In this document: positions 1 to 8,058 of the stretch, in pieces
Numbering within the stretch: position 1 is the first letter of the stretch
Layout of the letters: the number at the start of each line of letters is the position of its first letter
DNA from: Flavobacterium saliperosum
GTDB taxonomy: Bacteria > Bacteroidota > Bacteroidia > Flavobacteriales > Flavobacteriaceae
Length of the DNA: 64,000 nt
Direction of reading: 5' to 3'
Assembly: GCF_900100625.1 (NCBI RefSeq)
Contig: NZ_FMTY01000004.1
Coordinates: forward strand, 214,999-278,998
Notes under the pieces: generated by a model
The model's input: only the letters and a program-made list of their open reading frames with translations
What the model was told of the DNA's origin: nothing
The model's database searches: none
Position numbers and translations under genes: made by a program

Positions 1-112
1 GCGAATCGACGACTTTCAGATTTTCTGTTTTCGTTTCATTGGAACCTGTTTCCTGAGAAAAAAGGAGAAAAGGAGTAATGACAAATAAAGCCAACAATAA
101 AAACTTATGCAT
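1..112 (-). CDS. Exported protein, N-terminal fragment (runs off window)
   Basis: The first 37 codons of a minus-strand gene are visible, starting at the ATG at 110-112. The peptide has a short basic start (MHKF), a long hydrophobic core and a likely signal peptidase I site around LLFSQ, so the product is probably exported. The rest lies outside the window. I cannot name it. An ExbB/TolQ-type channel protein is one possibility because such proteins in this group often begin with a signal peptide, but nothing diagnostic is visible. Confidence 0.6.
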   Translation of the reverse strand, partial: MHKFLLLALFVITPFLLFSQETGSNETKTENLKVVDS

Positions 113-140
113 ACTGTTTGATTTTCTGTACTAAGGTAAT

Positions 141-169
141 AAAAAAAGGCAATCCGTAGATTGCCTTTT
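141..169 (-). terminator. Rho-independent terminator after tRNA-Ser
   Basis: An 11-bp perfect stem, AAAAGGCAATC paired with GATTGCCTTTT around a CGTA loop, is flanked by an A run on one side and T residues on the other. It lies just downstream of the tRNA on the minus strand and is T-tailed in that direction. Confidence 0.75.
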
Positions 170-178
170 AAAATTTAG

Positions 179-265
179 CAGAGAGGAAGGGATTCGAACC
201 CTCGATACAGTTACCCATATACTAGCTTTCCAGGCTAGCTCCTTCAACCACTCGGACACCTCTCT
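179..265 (-). tRNA. tRNA-Ser (anticodon GGA)
   Basis: Read on the minus strand, this 87-nt stretch folds as a class II tRNA. The acceptor stem is AGAGAGG with CCTCTCT. A D-arm (TCCGAGTGGTTGA) follows. The anticodon loop CTGGAAA sits on a GCTAGC-type stem, then comes a long variable arm, and a T-arm carries GGTTCGAATCC. The loop gives anticodon GGA, which reads UCC/UCU serine codons, and the long variable arm fits serine. The CCA end is not encoded. The discriminator base is G at position 179. Confidence 0.95.
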
Positions 266-326
266 AAATTCAGATTGCGAAATAACGATTTTATTTTGTT
301 ATTTCGAAGCTTTATTTCAAAAATTT

Positions 327-1355
327 TTACGTTAATTCTCCTCGTATAGCGGTTTCAAAAACCGTTTTAAATACGGACGGCGCAACTTGCTGACCCAGAA
401 GGTACATCAACTTCGTAATGGCGGCTTCGGTGGTTATGTCGTGACCCGAAATCACTCCGATTTTTTTCAGTTGCATTCCGGTTTCGTATTTCCCCATATT
501 CACACTTCCTCCGGAACATTGGGTTACGTTGACCACATGAAGCCCTTTTTTAATGGCTTTTTTCAGAATGGCAATGAACCACTCTTCTGTGGGCGCATTC
601 CCCGAACCATAGGTTTCCAGCACGACCCCTTTTAAATTTGGGATGTGCAGAATGGCATACAAAACGCTTTCGTTGATTCCCGGAAACATTTTTACCACCA
701 CAACATTATCGTCAAATGTTTTGTTGATCTTTAATTTTTTACCGGGTGCTTTTTTCAGCAACAACTCCGTATTCACTTTCAAATCCACTCCAGACTCGGC
801 AAGTTCCGGATAATTGGGCGAGGCGAAAGCATTAAAATGTTCCGCACTGATTTTGGTCGTACGGTTGCCGCGGTATAATTTGTATTCGAAATAGAGTCCG
901 ACTTCGGAAACCACTGGCTTGTTTTTATTTTGCAAAGACGCAATTTGAATGGCGGTAATCAGGTTTTCTTTCGCATCGGTGCGCAAGTCGCCAATTGGTA
1001 ACTGCGAGCCGGTAAAAATGACCGGTTTGGTCAAATTTTCAAGCATAAAACTCAAAGCAGAGGCCGAATACGACATCGTATCCGAACCGTGGAGCACCAC
1101 AAAACCATCAAAAGTATCGTAATGTTCTTCAATAGCTTCGGCAATCGCCACCCATTTTTCCGGATTCATATTGGAAGAGTCAATTGGCTCTTTGAACGAA
1201 AAGGTTTCAATGTGGCAGTCCAATAATTTTAACTCGGGAATGTTGTGCAATAATTCGTCGAAGTTGAACGCTTTAAGCACGCCACTTTCGGAATCCTTTA
1301 CCATTCCGATAGTTCCTCCGGTATAGACCAATAATATTCTCGGCTTAGTTGACAT
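327..1355 (-). CDS. ansA: Type I (cytoplasmic) L-asparaginase
   Basis: The product hydrolyses L-asparagine to aspartate and ammonia. The N-terminal motif YTGGTIGM (residues 11-18) carries the nucleophilic threonine. The second signature, HGSDTM at 89-94, supplies the Asp92-Thr93 pair, and TGSQLP follows at 115-120. At 342 residues without a signal peptide it fits the cytoplasmic type I family, not the periplasmic type II. The start codon overlaps the end of the upstream acyltransferase gene by 11 bp, so the two are co-transcribed and probably translationally coupled. Confidence 0.93.
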   Translation of the reverse strand: MSTKPRILLVYTGGTIGMVKDSESGVLKAFNFDELLHNIPELKLLDCHIETFSFKEPIDSSNMNPEKWVAIAEAIEEHYDTFDGFVVLHGSDTMSYSASALSFMLENLTKPVIFTGSQLPIGDLRTDAKENLITAIQIASLQNKNKPVVSEVGLYFEYKLYRGNRTTKISAEHFNAFASPNYPELAESGVDLKVNTELLLKKAPGKKLKINKTFDDNVVVVKMFPGINESVLYAILHIPNLKGVVLETYGSGNAPTEEWFIAILKKAIKKGLHVVNVTQCSGGSVNMGKYETGMQLKKIGVISGHDITTEAAITKLMYLLGQQVAPSVFKTVFETAIRGELT

Positions 1356-2481
1356 TCTGATATTTCAATTTATTAACTACCGGATTGGCATACATAGCTA
1401 AAAAACTGTCTTTCAAAGCATTCACTTCGCTTCCCAAACGCATTTCCAGTCGGCGTTCAAAAAGCTGCTTCTCTTTTTCGGTATATTGATTTGAGAATTC
1501 ATCGGTATTGTTAATCAAATCGTATGCGATAAAATTCGTGGGCCATAGTTTATACGTCGACAAAATCGAATCGTCAATTACCTGTGCCAACGCCTGAATC
1601 TGTTTGTTATTGTTGTCGTTTTCAGCCGAAATCTTATCCAGTTCCTTGTCCAGAACATCGCCCACATGAATGTGAATTCGTTTTTTCTGACCGATGATGC
1701 CGCTGATTAACGTGATAAAATCCTCGTTTTTCTCCTTGATATAGATTTCGTCGTTGGCTTCTGCCATGATTTGCGGCATTTTCAGGGCGTCTGTAGGATC
1801 GTATTCATAGGAAATGGAAACCGGAACAATCTTAATTTTCTTAAAATAGTTCATCAGGTTTTTTTCATCCGAAGCCATCGCCAACATCTTCAACACCCCT
1901 TGGTGTGTGGCATCATTCCCGTCTTTGGTTCTTCCTTCACGCTGCGCAATCCAAACCGAACGGTTCTCTTTGGAAAGCAAATGATAGATGAATTCCGACA
2001 TCAGTTTCGAACTCTGTAACAACTCTCTTGGCGACAATCCCCGGCGTACCAGAAAATTTCGATTTAACTTAGAAAGTGTCAACAAAAAGGATTTCTGCAC
2101 CAGATTGTCTCCGATAGCGGAAGCCGTCATTATCAATCCGTGATCGAACAGGCTGACATTCAACAACGACGTGTCCAGAATAATATCGCGGTGATTGGAG
2201 ATGAAAAGATAAGAGGTATTGGGTTCCAATTTCTCAAAACCCGACGTTGTCAGTCCGTCCGAACTGCGTTCCAAAACGCGCTGAATGGACTGATAAATGA
2301 AATTAACCTGAAAATCACGAATGGAATGTGTTCTTTTCAACTGTTCCATCCAAACTGATTCTTCCACATCGGGAAAAGTAAAACTCATCAGCGCCTTCAT
2401 CATGGGATGATTCGCAACGCTTTGAATGGCTGTATTTACTTCGCTGTCATAAAACTGGCGAATCGAGTCGAACTTTGGCAT
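1345..2481 (-). CDS. PlsC-like glycerol(phosphate) acyltransferase
   Basis: Probable membrane-associated lipid acyltransferase of 378 residues. The segment FISNHRDIILD (residues 93-103) resembles the catalytic histidine/aspartate block of the PlsC/LPLAT fold. Here the spacing is His97 to Asp103, with another Asp at 99, so it is not a strict HX4D. The REGRTKDG segment near residue 185 matches the substrate-phosphate-binding block, and VPVSISYEYDP follows. This longer form is common in Bacteroidota and its acceptor is not evident from sequence. It shares an 11-bp overlap with ansA. The leader region 2482-2543 shows no clear promoter. Confidence 0.82.
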   Translation of the reverse strand: MPKFDSIRQFYDSEVNTAIQSVANHPMMKALMSFTFPDVEESVWMEQLKRTHSIRDFQVNFIYQSIQRVLERSSDGLTTSGFEKLEPNTSYLFISNHRDIILDTSLLNVSLFDHGLIMTASAIGDNLVQKSFLLTLSKLNRNFLVRRGLSPRELLQSSKLMSEFIYHLLSKENRSVWIAQREGRTKDGNDATHQGVLKMLAMASDEKNLMNYFKKIKIVPVSISYEYDPTDALKMPQIMAEANDEIYIKEKNEDFITLISGIIGQKKRIHIHVGDVLDKELDKISAENDNNNKQIQALAQVIDDSILSTYKLWPTNFIAYDLINNTDEFSNQYTEKEKQLFERRLEMRLGSEVNALKDSFLAMYANPVVNKLKYQNVN

Positions 2482-2543
2482 TAGTTAATTTTTAACAATT
2501 CACAAATGAACGAAATTTTTATGAATGAAAGGCGATTTCTTTG

Positions 2544-3311
2544 TTAAATCCCGAAAATTTCACGCGAATTTTCGGTTGTAATTCGGGCAATTTCCGCTAC
2601 CGGCAACTGATAAATTTCTGAAAGCTTTTCGGCCACCAAGGTTACGTAACTGCTTTCGTTGCGTTTTCCGCGATACGGTACCGGCGCCAAATACGGCGAA
2701 TCGGTTTCCAAAACGATATGTTTGATGTCGATTTGATTTAAAAATTGGTCGATTTTTCCGTTTTTGAAGGTGACCACGCCGCCAATTCCCAACTTCATAT
2801 TATACGATATTGCCTGCAAGGCCTGTTCGTAGGTTCCCGAAAAACAATGAAAGATACCGAACAAATCGGGTGATTTTTCCAGCTCCAACACTTCGAAAAT
2901 TTCATCGAAAGCGTCCCGACAGTGAATGTTGATGGGTAATTGGTATTGCTTTGCCCATTGTATCTGTTTCTGAAAAGCGATTTTCTGAATGTCCAACGTG
3001 GTTTTATCCCAATACAAATCAATTCCGATTTCTCCGATAGCGGTAAATTTACGCTTCTTCAATTCGGCTTCCACATGGGCCAATTCGATTTCGTAATTTT
3101 CTTTCACATAACACGGATGCAGTCCCATCATCAGGAAAATATTGTCGGGATATTGCTGTTCCAGATCATACATTTTTTTCGTGTACGACGAATCGATAGC
3201 CGGAATGAAAAAACGTTTTACACCATTATTCAGGGCGCGTTCAATCATTTCGCTGCGGTCATCGGCAAATTCTTCGGAATACAAATGGGTATGCGTATCG
3301 GTAAAAATCAT
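2544..3311 (-). CDS. TatD family metal-dependent DNase
   Basis: A 255-residue amidohydrolase-fold nuclease. All metal ligands expected for TatD/YcfH enzymes are visible: His7 and His9 (DTHTHL), Glu94 (AIGEIGIDLYWD), His130 (INIHCRDAF), His155 (FHCFSGT) and Asp204 (ETDSPYLAP). Family members act as 3'-5' exonucleases or DNases in DNA repair and turnover. It precedes the acyltransferase on the same strand with a 62-bp gap, and is divergent from the retropepsin-like gene at 3370. Confidence 0.92.
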   Translation of the reverse strand: MIFTDTHTHLYSEEFADDRSEMIERALNNGVKRFFIPAIDSSYTKKMYDLEQQYPDNIFLMMGLHPCYVKENYEIELAHVEAELKKRKFTAIGEIGIDLYWDKTTLDIQKIAFQKQIQWAKQYQLPINIHCRDAFDEIFEVLELEKSPDLFGIFHCFSGTYEQALQAISYNMKLGIGGVVTFKNGKIDQFLNQIDIKHIVLETDSPYLAPVPYRGKRNESSYVTLVAEKLSEIYQLPVAEIARITTENSREIFGI

Positions 3312-3357
3312 TAGTTGTAATTTGGTGCAAAGTTAATGACTTTGAATTTGTTTTCCT

Positions 3358-3365
3358 TATTTTTG
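3358..3365 (+). promoter_or_regulatory. Candidate -7 promoter element, TATTTTTG
   Basis: This octamer matches the Bacteroidota -7 consensus TAnnTTTG. It ends four bases before the ATG at 3370, so transcription should begin at or just after the start codon and the message would be leaderless or nearly so. No convincing -33 TTG is present at normal spacing, which lowers confidence. Confidence 0.45.
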
Positions 3366-3369
3366 AGTC

Positions 3370-3807
3370 ATGGAAAATCTGCAGGAACTACTTAGAAAAA
3401 AAGGGTATAAGAAAGTGAAATTCAAAGTTTCCAAAACCCAGCATCTTTTGATTAAAGCAAAGGTCAATGGGGTATCCGGCAGCTTCATTCTTGACACCGG
3501 CGCTTCCAACAGCTGCATCGGATTTGAGAGTGTGGATTATTTTAACATTATTGCCCAAGATTCGCCCACCAAAGCGGCCGGCGCCGGAGCAACGGGAATG
3601 TATACCCAAATGGCTACCGATAATTTACTCCAGCTTTCCCATTGGAAAACCAACGCTTTTTCATTGGTGATTTTTGACATGAGTCATGTGAATCTGGCAT
3701 TGCAACAATATAAAGCCAAAGCGGTTCATGGTATAATTGGCGCCGATATTCTTTTGAAAGGAAAAGCCATTATTGATTATTACAATCATTATCTGTATCT
3801 GAAATAA
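3370..3807 (+). CDS. Retropepsin-like (clan AA) aspartic protease
   Basis: A 145-residue protein with one retropepsin half: hydrophobic-hydrophobic-DTG at FILDTGASNSCI (Asp42-Thr43-Gly44) and the flap-side partner HGIIGADILL near residue 120. Retropepsins are active as homodimers with one Asp from each chain, so this short protein is probably dimeric. There is no signal peptide or membrane segment, which suggests a cytoplasmic location. It stands alone between divergent tatD and convergent MFS genes. Its stop lies one base from the stop of the MFS gene on the other strand. Confidence 0.83.
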   Translation: MENLQELLRKKGYKKVKFKVSKTQHLLIKAKVNGVSGSFILDTGASNSCIGFESVDYFNIIAQDSPTKAAGAGATGMYTQMATDNLLQLSHWKTNAFSLVIFDMSHVNLALQQYKAKAVHGIIGADILLKGKAIIDYYNHYLYLK

Positions 3808-3808
3808 A

Positions 3809-5023
3809 TCAAAAATTTTTTTTGAGTGTCCTGTAGGCAATCATACTACTGACAATCATCAGGATTCCGCCTAAAATAAAGTGCGCGCCCGCAAATTTAA
3901 ACGGTGCCTCATCGTGGGTGAAGAAGTAAAAGGTATTTGCCATTAACGGCGGCCCAATAATGGATGTGGCACTCATCAAACTCGCCAACGTCCCTTGTAT
4001 TTCCCCCTGTTCCGAAGCGGGAACGGTAGCCGAAATGACCGACTGCAAAGCCGGGCCCGCTATGCCTCCCAAACAATACGGAATCAGGAACACAAACATC
4101 ATCCAGCCTTGTGTGGCGAATGCGAAGAGAAACATTCCGATGGAATACAAAAACAATCCGAAATAAATGCTTTTACTGTTTCCCAATTTCGGATTAATCC
4201 ATCGAATCAATCCGCCCTGCACGATTCCCACCAGCAAACCGATAACACCCAATGAAATCCCAACCATCCGTTCGTTCCAGTTGAAACGGTACATGGTAAA
4301 ATAACTCCAGTTGCTCTGTACCGCATGACTGGCAATGTACACCAGCACCAACGCGGCAATCAATCCGATTAAAGACGGGTACTTTTTCAGGTTGAGCAAT
4401 GCGCTTACCGGATTGGCCCGTTTCCAACTGAAAGCTCTTCGGTTTGCTTTGGATAAGGATTCCGGAAGGATAAAATAACCGTATAAAAAGTTAATAAAAC
4501 AAAGCACTGCTGCGGCATAAAACGGAACCCGCGAGCCGTATTGTCCTAAAATCCCACCGATAACCGGACCGATGATAAATCCCAACCCAAAAGCTGCCCC
4601 AATCATCCCGAAGTTCTTGGCGCGATTGGTTTCGTCACTCACATCAGCAATGTAAGCGGCGGCCGTTGTTATACTGGCTCCTGTTAATCCGGCAAGAATC
4701 CTTCCGATAAACAACCAGGCGATTGTTGGCGCAAAAGCCAGTAAAAGATAATCCATGGCAAAAAAGAAAAGGGATATCAGAATAATGGGACGGCGCCCGA
4801 ATTTATCACTCAGGTTTCCGATTAGCGGCGCGAATAAAAATTGGGTAATTGCATAAGCAAACGTTAACCAGCCACCGTATTGGGATGCCACACTGATATC
4901 GCCATGGATGAGTTCGGCAATCAATTTCGGAATTACCGGTATGATGATTCCCCATCCGATAATATCGATTAACATCGTTATAAATATAAATCCAACTGCT
5001 GCCGATTTTTTGCTTGCCTTCAT
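3809..5023 (-). CDS. Tet-type MFS drug/proton antiporter
   Basis: A 404-residue, 12-TM major facilitator of the TetA/TCR subfamily. Its first helix carries [13 protein letters not shown], and the loop 2-3 signature [11 protein letters not shown] at 69-79 matches MFS motif A. A GPVIGG-type antiporter motif C is seen near residue 155 ([12 protein letters not shown]). Substrates cannot be read from the sequence; many chromosomal members export drugs or unknown metabolites. The neighbouring TetR-like gene that regulates classic tet pumps is absent here. Confidence 0.87.
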   Translation of the reverse strand: MKASKKSAAVGFIFITMLIDIIGWGIIIPVIPKLIAELIHGDISVASQYGGWLTFAYAITQFLFAPLIGNLSDKFGRRPIILISLFFFAMDYLLLAFAPTIAWLFIGRILAGLTGASITTAAAYIADVSDETNRAKNFGMIGAAFGLGFIIGPVIGGILGQYGSRVPFYAAAVLCFINFLYGYFILPESLSKANRRAFSWKRANPVSALLNLKKYPSLIGLIAALVLVYIASHAVQSNWSYFTMYRFNWNERMVGISLGVIGLLVGIVQGGLIRWINPKLGNSKSIYFGLFLYSIGMFLFAFATQGWMMFVFLIPYCLGGIAGPALQSVISATVPASEQGEIQGTLASLMSATSIIGPPLMANTFYFFTHDEAPFKFAGAHFILGGILMIVSSMIAYRTLKKNF

Positions 5024-5080
5024 GCTTTTGTTTAAAAAGTAAACCTACAAAAAATCTTATTCCCAAACCCTTATCGTATT

Positions 5081-5107
5081 AAAAAAAGCCTCAAATTGAG
5101 GCTTTTT
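5081..5107 (-). terminator. Terminator downstream of the C1 peptidase gene
   Basis: The stem AAAAAGCCTC with GAGGCTTTTT around an AAATT loop is symmetric, with A and T runs on both flanks. It lies 44 bp beyond the stop codon of the minus-strand C1 peptidase gene and insulates it from the MFS gene. Confidence 0.75.
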
Positions 5108-5150
5108 ACAGTTGTGTCGGTTTAGTTAACCAATCTTAAAAAAAACAAAT

Positions 5151-6122
5151 CTATTGTGGTGCGTTAGCCGCGGCATTGGGAAGTATGCATCCCGTCCAAC
5201 CGAAAGCGCCTCTTGCCATATTATCATACGTCACATAAAAATAACCACTTCGTCCCCAGCCGGAACCCCAGGAATTCAAAACCTTAAACTGACGCGTCGT
5301 ATCATCATACCCCACAATACAAACACAGTGTCCGCCTTGTCTGGTTCCGTACAAATTCGACCATACGTGATTGTTCAGTCGCATGTCGTAAAAACTTTGG
5401 TTTACGTCAAAACAAGCCGCAATAGGATAATTCTGGCTCAAGTAGTATTTCAAATCCGCAACGCTCGTCGGATTAACATAGAACCATCCGTTTGATTTTC
5501 TTCCCGCTGCCCACGTTCTTTGCTGTGTTGTAGGCTGTGTATAACATCCGCCTGCCACGTAAGGCATTTGGCTATTACTGCATTGTCCTTGGTTTTTAAT
5601 CAGGTTCATTGCGTCGTTCGGATACGATCCTGCCCCACAATTCCCCAATTTAATCTGGTTATAAACATAAGCCGCACTTCTAACCGCTCCCGACCATGAA
5701 TTTTGATGTACCGAATTATTAATGTATCGTGTAATTCCGTGTGCCGCATACCCAACACCCCAGCCCACACAAGAACCTTCACTACCCTGATTTCCAACCG
5801 GAGGCGACGGCAAATATTTCGAATAAGGCAATGCCGTGGTAGCGACAACCCTTTGCTCGGCAGTAGCAAGATCCGGACGTAGCTCCGATAATTTTGACAC
5901 GTACTCTTCCGGAGACAGGAATTTAATGCTTTTCAAATACGCTTCAGAAAAAGGAGCGCAACCGTATCTTCCCTGATCGAGAAGGTTCACTTCGCCATCC
6001 ATTAATTTTTCCTGTACCGCAGTATCATCCGTTTTTTCATTTTCGCAGGAACCCAAAACAAGGGCTCCAAAAAGCAATAACCCTATTTTTTTAGGCCATG
6101 ATGTTAAAAAATGTTTTTTCAT
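5151..6122 (-). CDS. Papain-like (C1 family) cysteine peptidase, lipoprotein
   Basis: A 323-residue exported protease. The lipobox LVLGSC puts the lipidated cysteine at residue 26, so the mature protein is anchored in a membrane. The C1A catalytic set is complete: oxyanion Gln112, nucleophile Cys118 (NQGSEGSCVGW), His265 (GGHCVCIVGYDD) and Asn283 (NSWGSGWGRSGYF). Residues 27-105 resemble a short propeptide. Extra cysteines at 162, 181 and 193 may form disulfides. The gene is monocistronic, divergent from an unrecognised gene at 6267 and followed by its own terminator. The target is unknown. Confidence 0.9.
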   Translation of the reverse strand: MKKHFLTSWPKKIGLLLFGALVLGSCENEKTDDTAVQEKLMDGEVNLLDQGRYGCAPFSEAYLKSIKFLSPEEYVSKLSELRPDLATAEQRVVATTALPYSKYLPSPPVGNQGSEGSCVGWGVGYAAHGITRYINNSVHQNSWSGAVRSAAYVYNQIKLGNCGAGSYPNDAMNLIKNQGQCSNSQMPYVAGGCYTQPTTQQRTWAAGRKSNGWFYVNPTSVADLKYYLSQNYPIAACFDVNQSFYDMRLNNHVWSNLYGTRQGGHCVCIVGYDDTTRQFKVLNSWGSGWGRSGYFYVTYDNMARGAFGWTGCILPNAAANAPQ

Positions 6123-6156
6123 AACTTCTTTTAATTGTTAAATAATTTTAATAATT

Positions 6157-6213
6157 CAAATTTATTGTTAAAATTTGTTAAAAAATTAACCAAAAGTCAA
6201 CCACAAAGTCAAC
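6157..6213 (-). promoter_or_regulatory. Promoter region of the C1 peptidase gene with a 9-bp direct repeat
   Basis: On the minus strand a TAAATTTG element (6157-6164) matches the -7 consensus TAnnTTTG, 35 bp before the ATG. Upstream of it the 9-mer AAAGTCAAC (plus-strand reading) occurs twice, at 6193-6201 and 6205-6213, 12 bp apart start to start. Tandem 9-bp sites at about one helical turn suit a dimeric activator. That role is inference. Confidence 0.45.
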
Positions 6214-6266
6214 TTATCTCAGCCATAATTGAATCTACCTAACACAACTAACCGACATAATGCCAT

Positions 6267-7112
6267 ATGAAAATTATTATTGAACAATTAAAACAGGGTA
6301 TTCTATCCACTCCTTCCGTTCTCAATAGTTCTTTGACGAGTGTGAAAAAGTGGAAAAGGGCGCAGTATCTTATTTTGTCTGAAATTATTGCCGATCAGTT
6401 ATCGAAGTCAGAACACCTGCAAGGTTGCAGAAAAAACGAACTGGGAACCACCATATCCAGTACGACCCTTCAAAGAATTTTCACCAACGATTATTCGGAT
6501 TCCGAAAATTCGGATTTACGATTTCTGAAAACCCTTGACAAATTGGCGATTTTCATTGGTTATCCTTCCTTAAATCACTTTCTGTCAAATTCGGCCGATC
6601 ACAATGTCCCTGAAGAAGCGGCGGCTTGTGAAATTACCGAAAAGGAAAAATTGCTCACTGTTTTTGAAAAACTGATAACCCGTTATTGTCAGGAAGAATT
6701 CAACAGCCTTTTAAAATTGCCCGAAGTGGATTTGGGGAATTTATCCCATTATATATTTGACGACGGTCCGCTCACACAAAGAATCCACGACCTGATAAGC
6801 AATATTGCGCAATTGGGCCACCAGTTGAACAATGTGAACAACCGCTCCAATTTCGAACTGTACGATTTTAAATTGTGCTCTTTGGATGACAACCTTGCCG
6901 TGATTAAGGTGGAAGAATTCTGGAATCTGGAATTCCGGGATGACGACGGGAATTTATGCAATGCCTACAACCATGCGAACAAGCAAACCTATTTTATAAA
7001 GAAGCAAAACGGGGTTTGGAAAATTTGGGACAATCACAATCCGGATTACAAAACCATTATCAATGAAATGTCGGAGAACCTGAAGCAAAGCAAAAAGTCC
7101 TCCGTTTCTTAA
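6267..7112 (+). CDS. Protein of unknown function with a possible NTF2-like/IMS-like C-terminal region
   Basis: I do not recognise this 281-residue protein. It has no signal peptide or membrane segment. The N-terminal 110 residues are helical and basic, and include ISSTTLQRIF followed by LRFLKTLDKLAIFIGY, a layout that could be a helix-turn-helix-like DNA-binding region. The C-terminal 60 residues (VIKVEEFWNLEFRDDDG, then NKQTYFIKKQNGVWKIW) look like the closing strands of an NTF2-like or ARC6-IMS-like domain. It is divergent from the C1 peptidase gene and converges on the XRE gene, leaving 17 bp between stops. Confidence 0.6.
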   Translation: MKIIIEQLKQGILSTPSVLNSSLTSVKKWKRAQYLILSEIIADQLSKSEHLQGCRKNELGTTISSTTLQRIFTNDYSDSENSDLRFLKTLDKLAIFIGYPSLNHFLSNSADHNVPEEAAACEITEKEKLLTVFEKLITRYCQEEFNSLLKLPEVDLGNLSHYIFDDGPLTQRIHDLISNIAQLGHQLNNVNNRSNFELYDFKLCSLDDNLAVIKVEEFWNLEFRDDDGNLCNAYNHANKQTYFIKKQNGVWKIWDNHNPDYKTIINEMSENLKQSKKSSVS

Positions 7113-7129
7113 TTCCCCGATCCGAAATT

Positions 7130-7660
7130 TTAAGACGAAGGGTTTTGTTTCATCTTTTGTTCCAAACGGATTTGTAACGATTCCAGGGTTTCTTTTTTCA
7201 GCTGCAAGGCCGTTAACGCATAGCGATTGTGTTTCTTGAGGGTGTTCGTGGCTCTTACCCGGATGCTTCTTATCAGCGCGCTCTTGGTTTGAGATTCTTT
7301 TTGTTGCTCTAAAAACGCGGCCACTTCCAGGGCAGCGAAACATTCGGTTCGTATGTTTTCCATCGTGCTGATTTGTTTGGTCATCTTGTACTGTTTGATT
7401 TGCACCTTGCGATAGTCCTGTTGTAATTTTTCCTGTGCCTGTTGCTGTTCGGTTTTGGTAAGTAATTCACTTTCTTTGGAAAAGGTTTTTGTCTCCTGTA
7501 AATGTTTCAGCACTACTGCCAATTGTTGCGTGGCGGCTAAAGGCAAATCGCGTTTTCCGGAAACAAACATCGACCATTGGCCTCGCTCTATGCCTAACAT
7601 ATGAGCTGTTTCCTCTTGTGATAATCCCAATAGGGTTTTTAGCGTGGCGTTTTTTTTCAT
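7130..7660 (-). CDS. XRE family helix-turn-helix regulator
   Basis: A 176-residue protein. An N-terminal Cro/C1-type HTH spans about residues 8-50 (LLGLSQEETAHMLGI, then RGQWSMFVSGKRDLP). It is followed by about 125 residues of Gln/Lys/Glu-rich helix that probably form a coiled coil for dimerisation. I chose the ATG at 7658-7660 because an upstream extension reads through an unlikely Phe/Lys stretch and would cover the operator-like repeats. Those repeats suggest autoregulation. No toxin partner is adjacent. Confidence 0.8.
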   Translation of the reverse strand: MKKNATLKTLLGLSQEETAHMLGIERGQWSMFVSGKRDLPLAATQQLAVVLKHLQETKTFSKESELLTKTEQQQAQEKLQQDYRKVQIKQYKMTKQISTMENIRTECFAALEVAAFLEQQKESQTKSALIRSIRVRATNTLKKHNRYALTALQLKKETLESLQIRLEQKMKQNPSS

Positions 7661-7685
7661 TGGTTGCGTTTTTTTAAAAAAATAG

Positions 7686-7775
7686 AATTTGAAACGAAAT
7701 TGGTTGCAATGATTCAAAAATAAAAAATTTGAAACATATTTTGTTGCAAATTTTTAAAAAAATTTTAGTTGCAAC
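7686..7775 (-). promoter_or_regulatory. Promoter and repeated operator candidates of the XRE gene
   Basis: Two 24-bp direct repeats (7686-7709 and 7726-7749, 40 bp apart) share the pattern AATTTGAAAC-N8-GTTGCAA, with closely matching spacers. Each contains an imperfect dyad, TTGAAAC against GTTGCAA. A third half, the perfect palindrome GTTGCAAC, lies at 7768-7775. A minus-strand -7 element TATTTTTG at 7715-7722 falls between the two repeats, so a bound protein would cover the promoter. This is the arrangement expected for a self-repressing regulator. Confidence 0.6.
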
Positions 7776-7801
7776 AGCTTTTATTACTACGTATCGTTTT
7801 T

Positions 7802-7927
7802 GTCATTCCGACGAAGGAGGAATCGCATTAGCGTTCTGTTGTCATTCCGACAAGGTAGAAACGTAAGTTCAGCGCAGCTAAATCTCGTTATGGAAGTCTT
7901 ATGGGATTCTTCGTTCCTCAGAAGGAC
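7802..7927. repeat. REP/MITE-like inverted-repeat element, non-coding
   Basis: The left arm at 7802-7824 begins GTCATTCCGACGAAGG. The right arm at 7905-7927 is its reverse complement at 18 of 23 positions. A second copy of the first 10 bases (GTCATTCCGA) starts at 7841, so the element may be two overlapping partial units. GTCATTCCGA-type sequences are a familiar dispersed intergenic repeat in Flavobacteria and some other bacteria. There is no open reading frame in it. It accounts for part of the 398-bp gene-free stretch 7661-8058; the rest is the XRE operator region and an AT-rich leader. Confidence 0.55.
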
Positions 7928-8058
7928 AAAACAACCGCCTTTTGAAATATCACTGAATTTGGTGATTGTGTAGGTGTTTTTTTATGGTTAGGTTTGTGGG
8001 AAGAAGTTTGCTGGACTCGTTTATTTATGTGTTGGCGGCAATTTTAACCAAACAGTAT

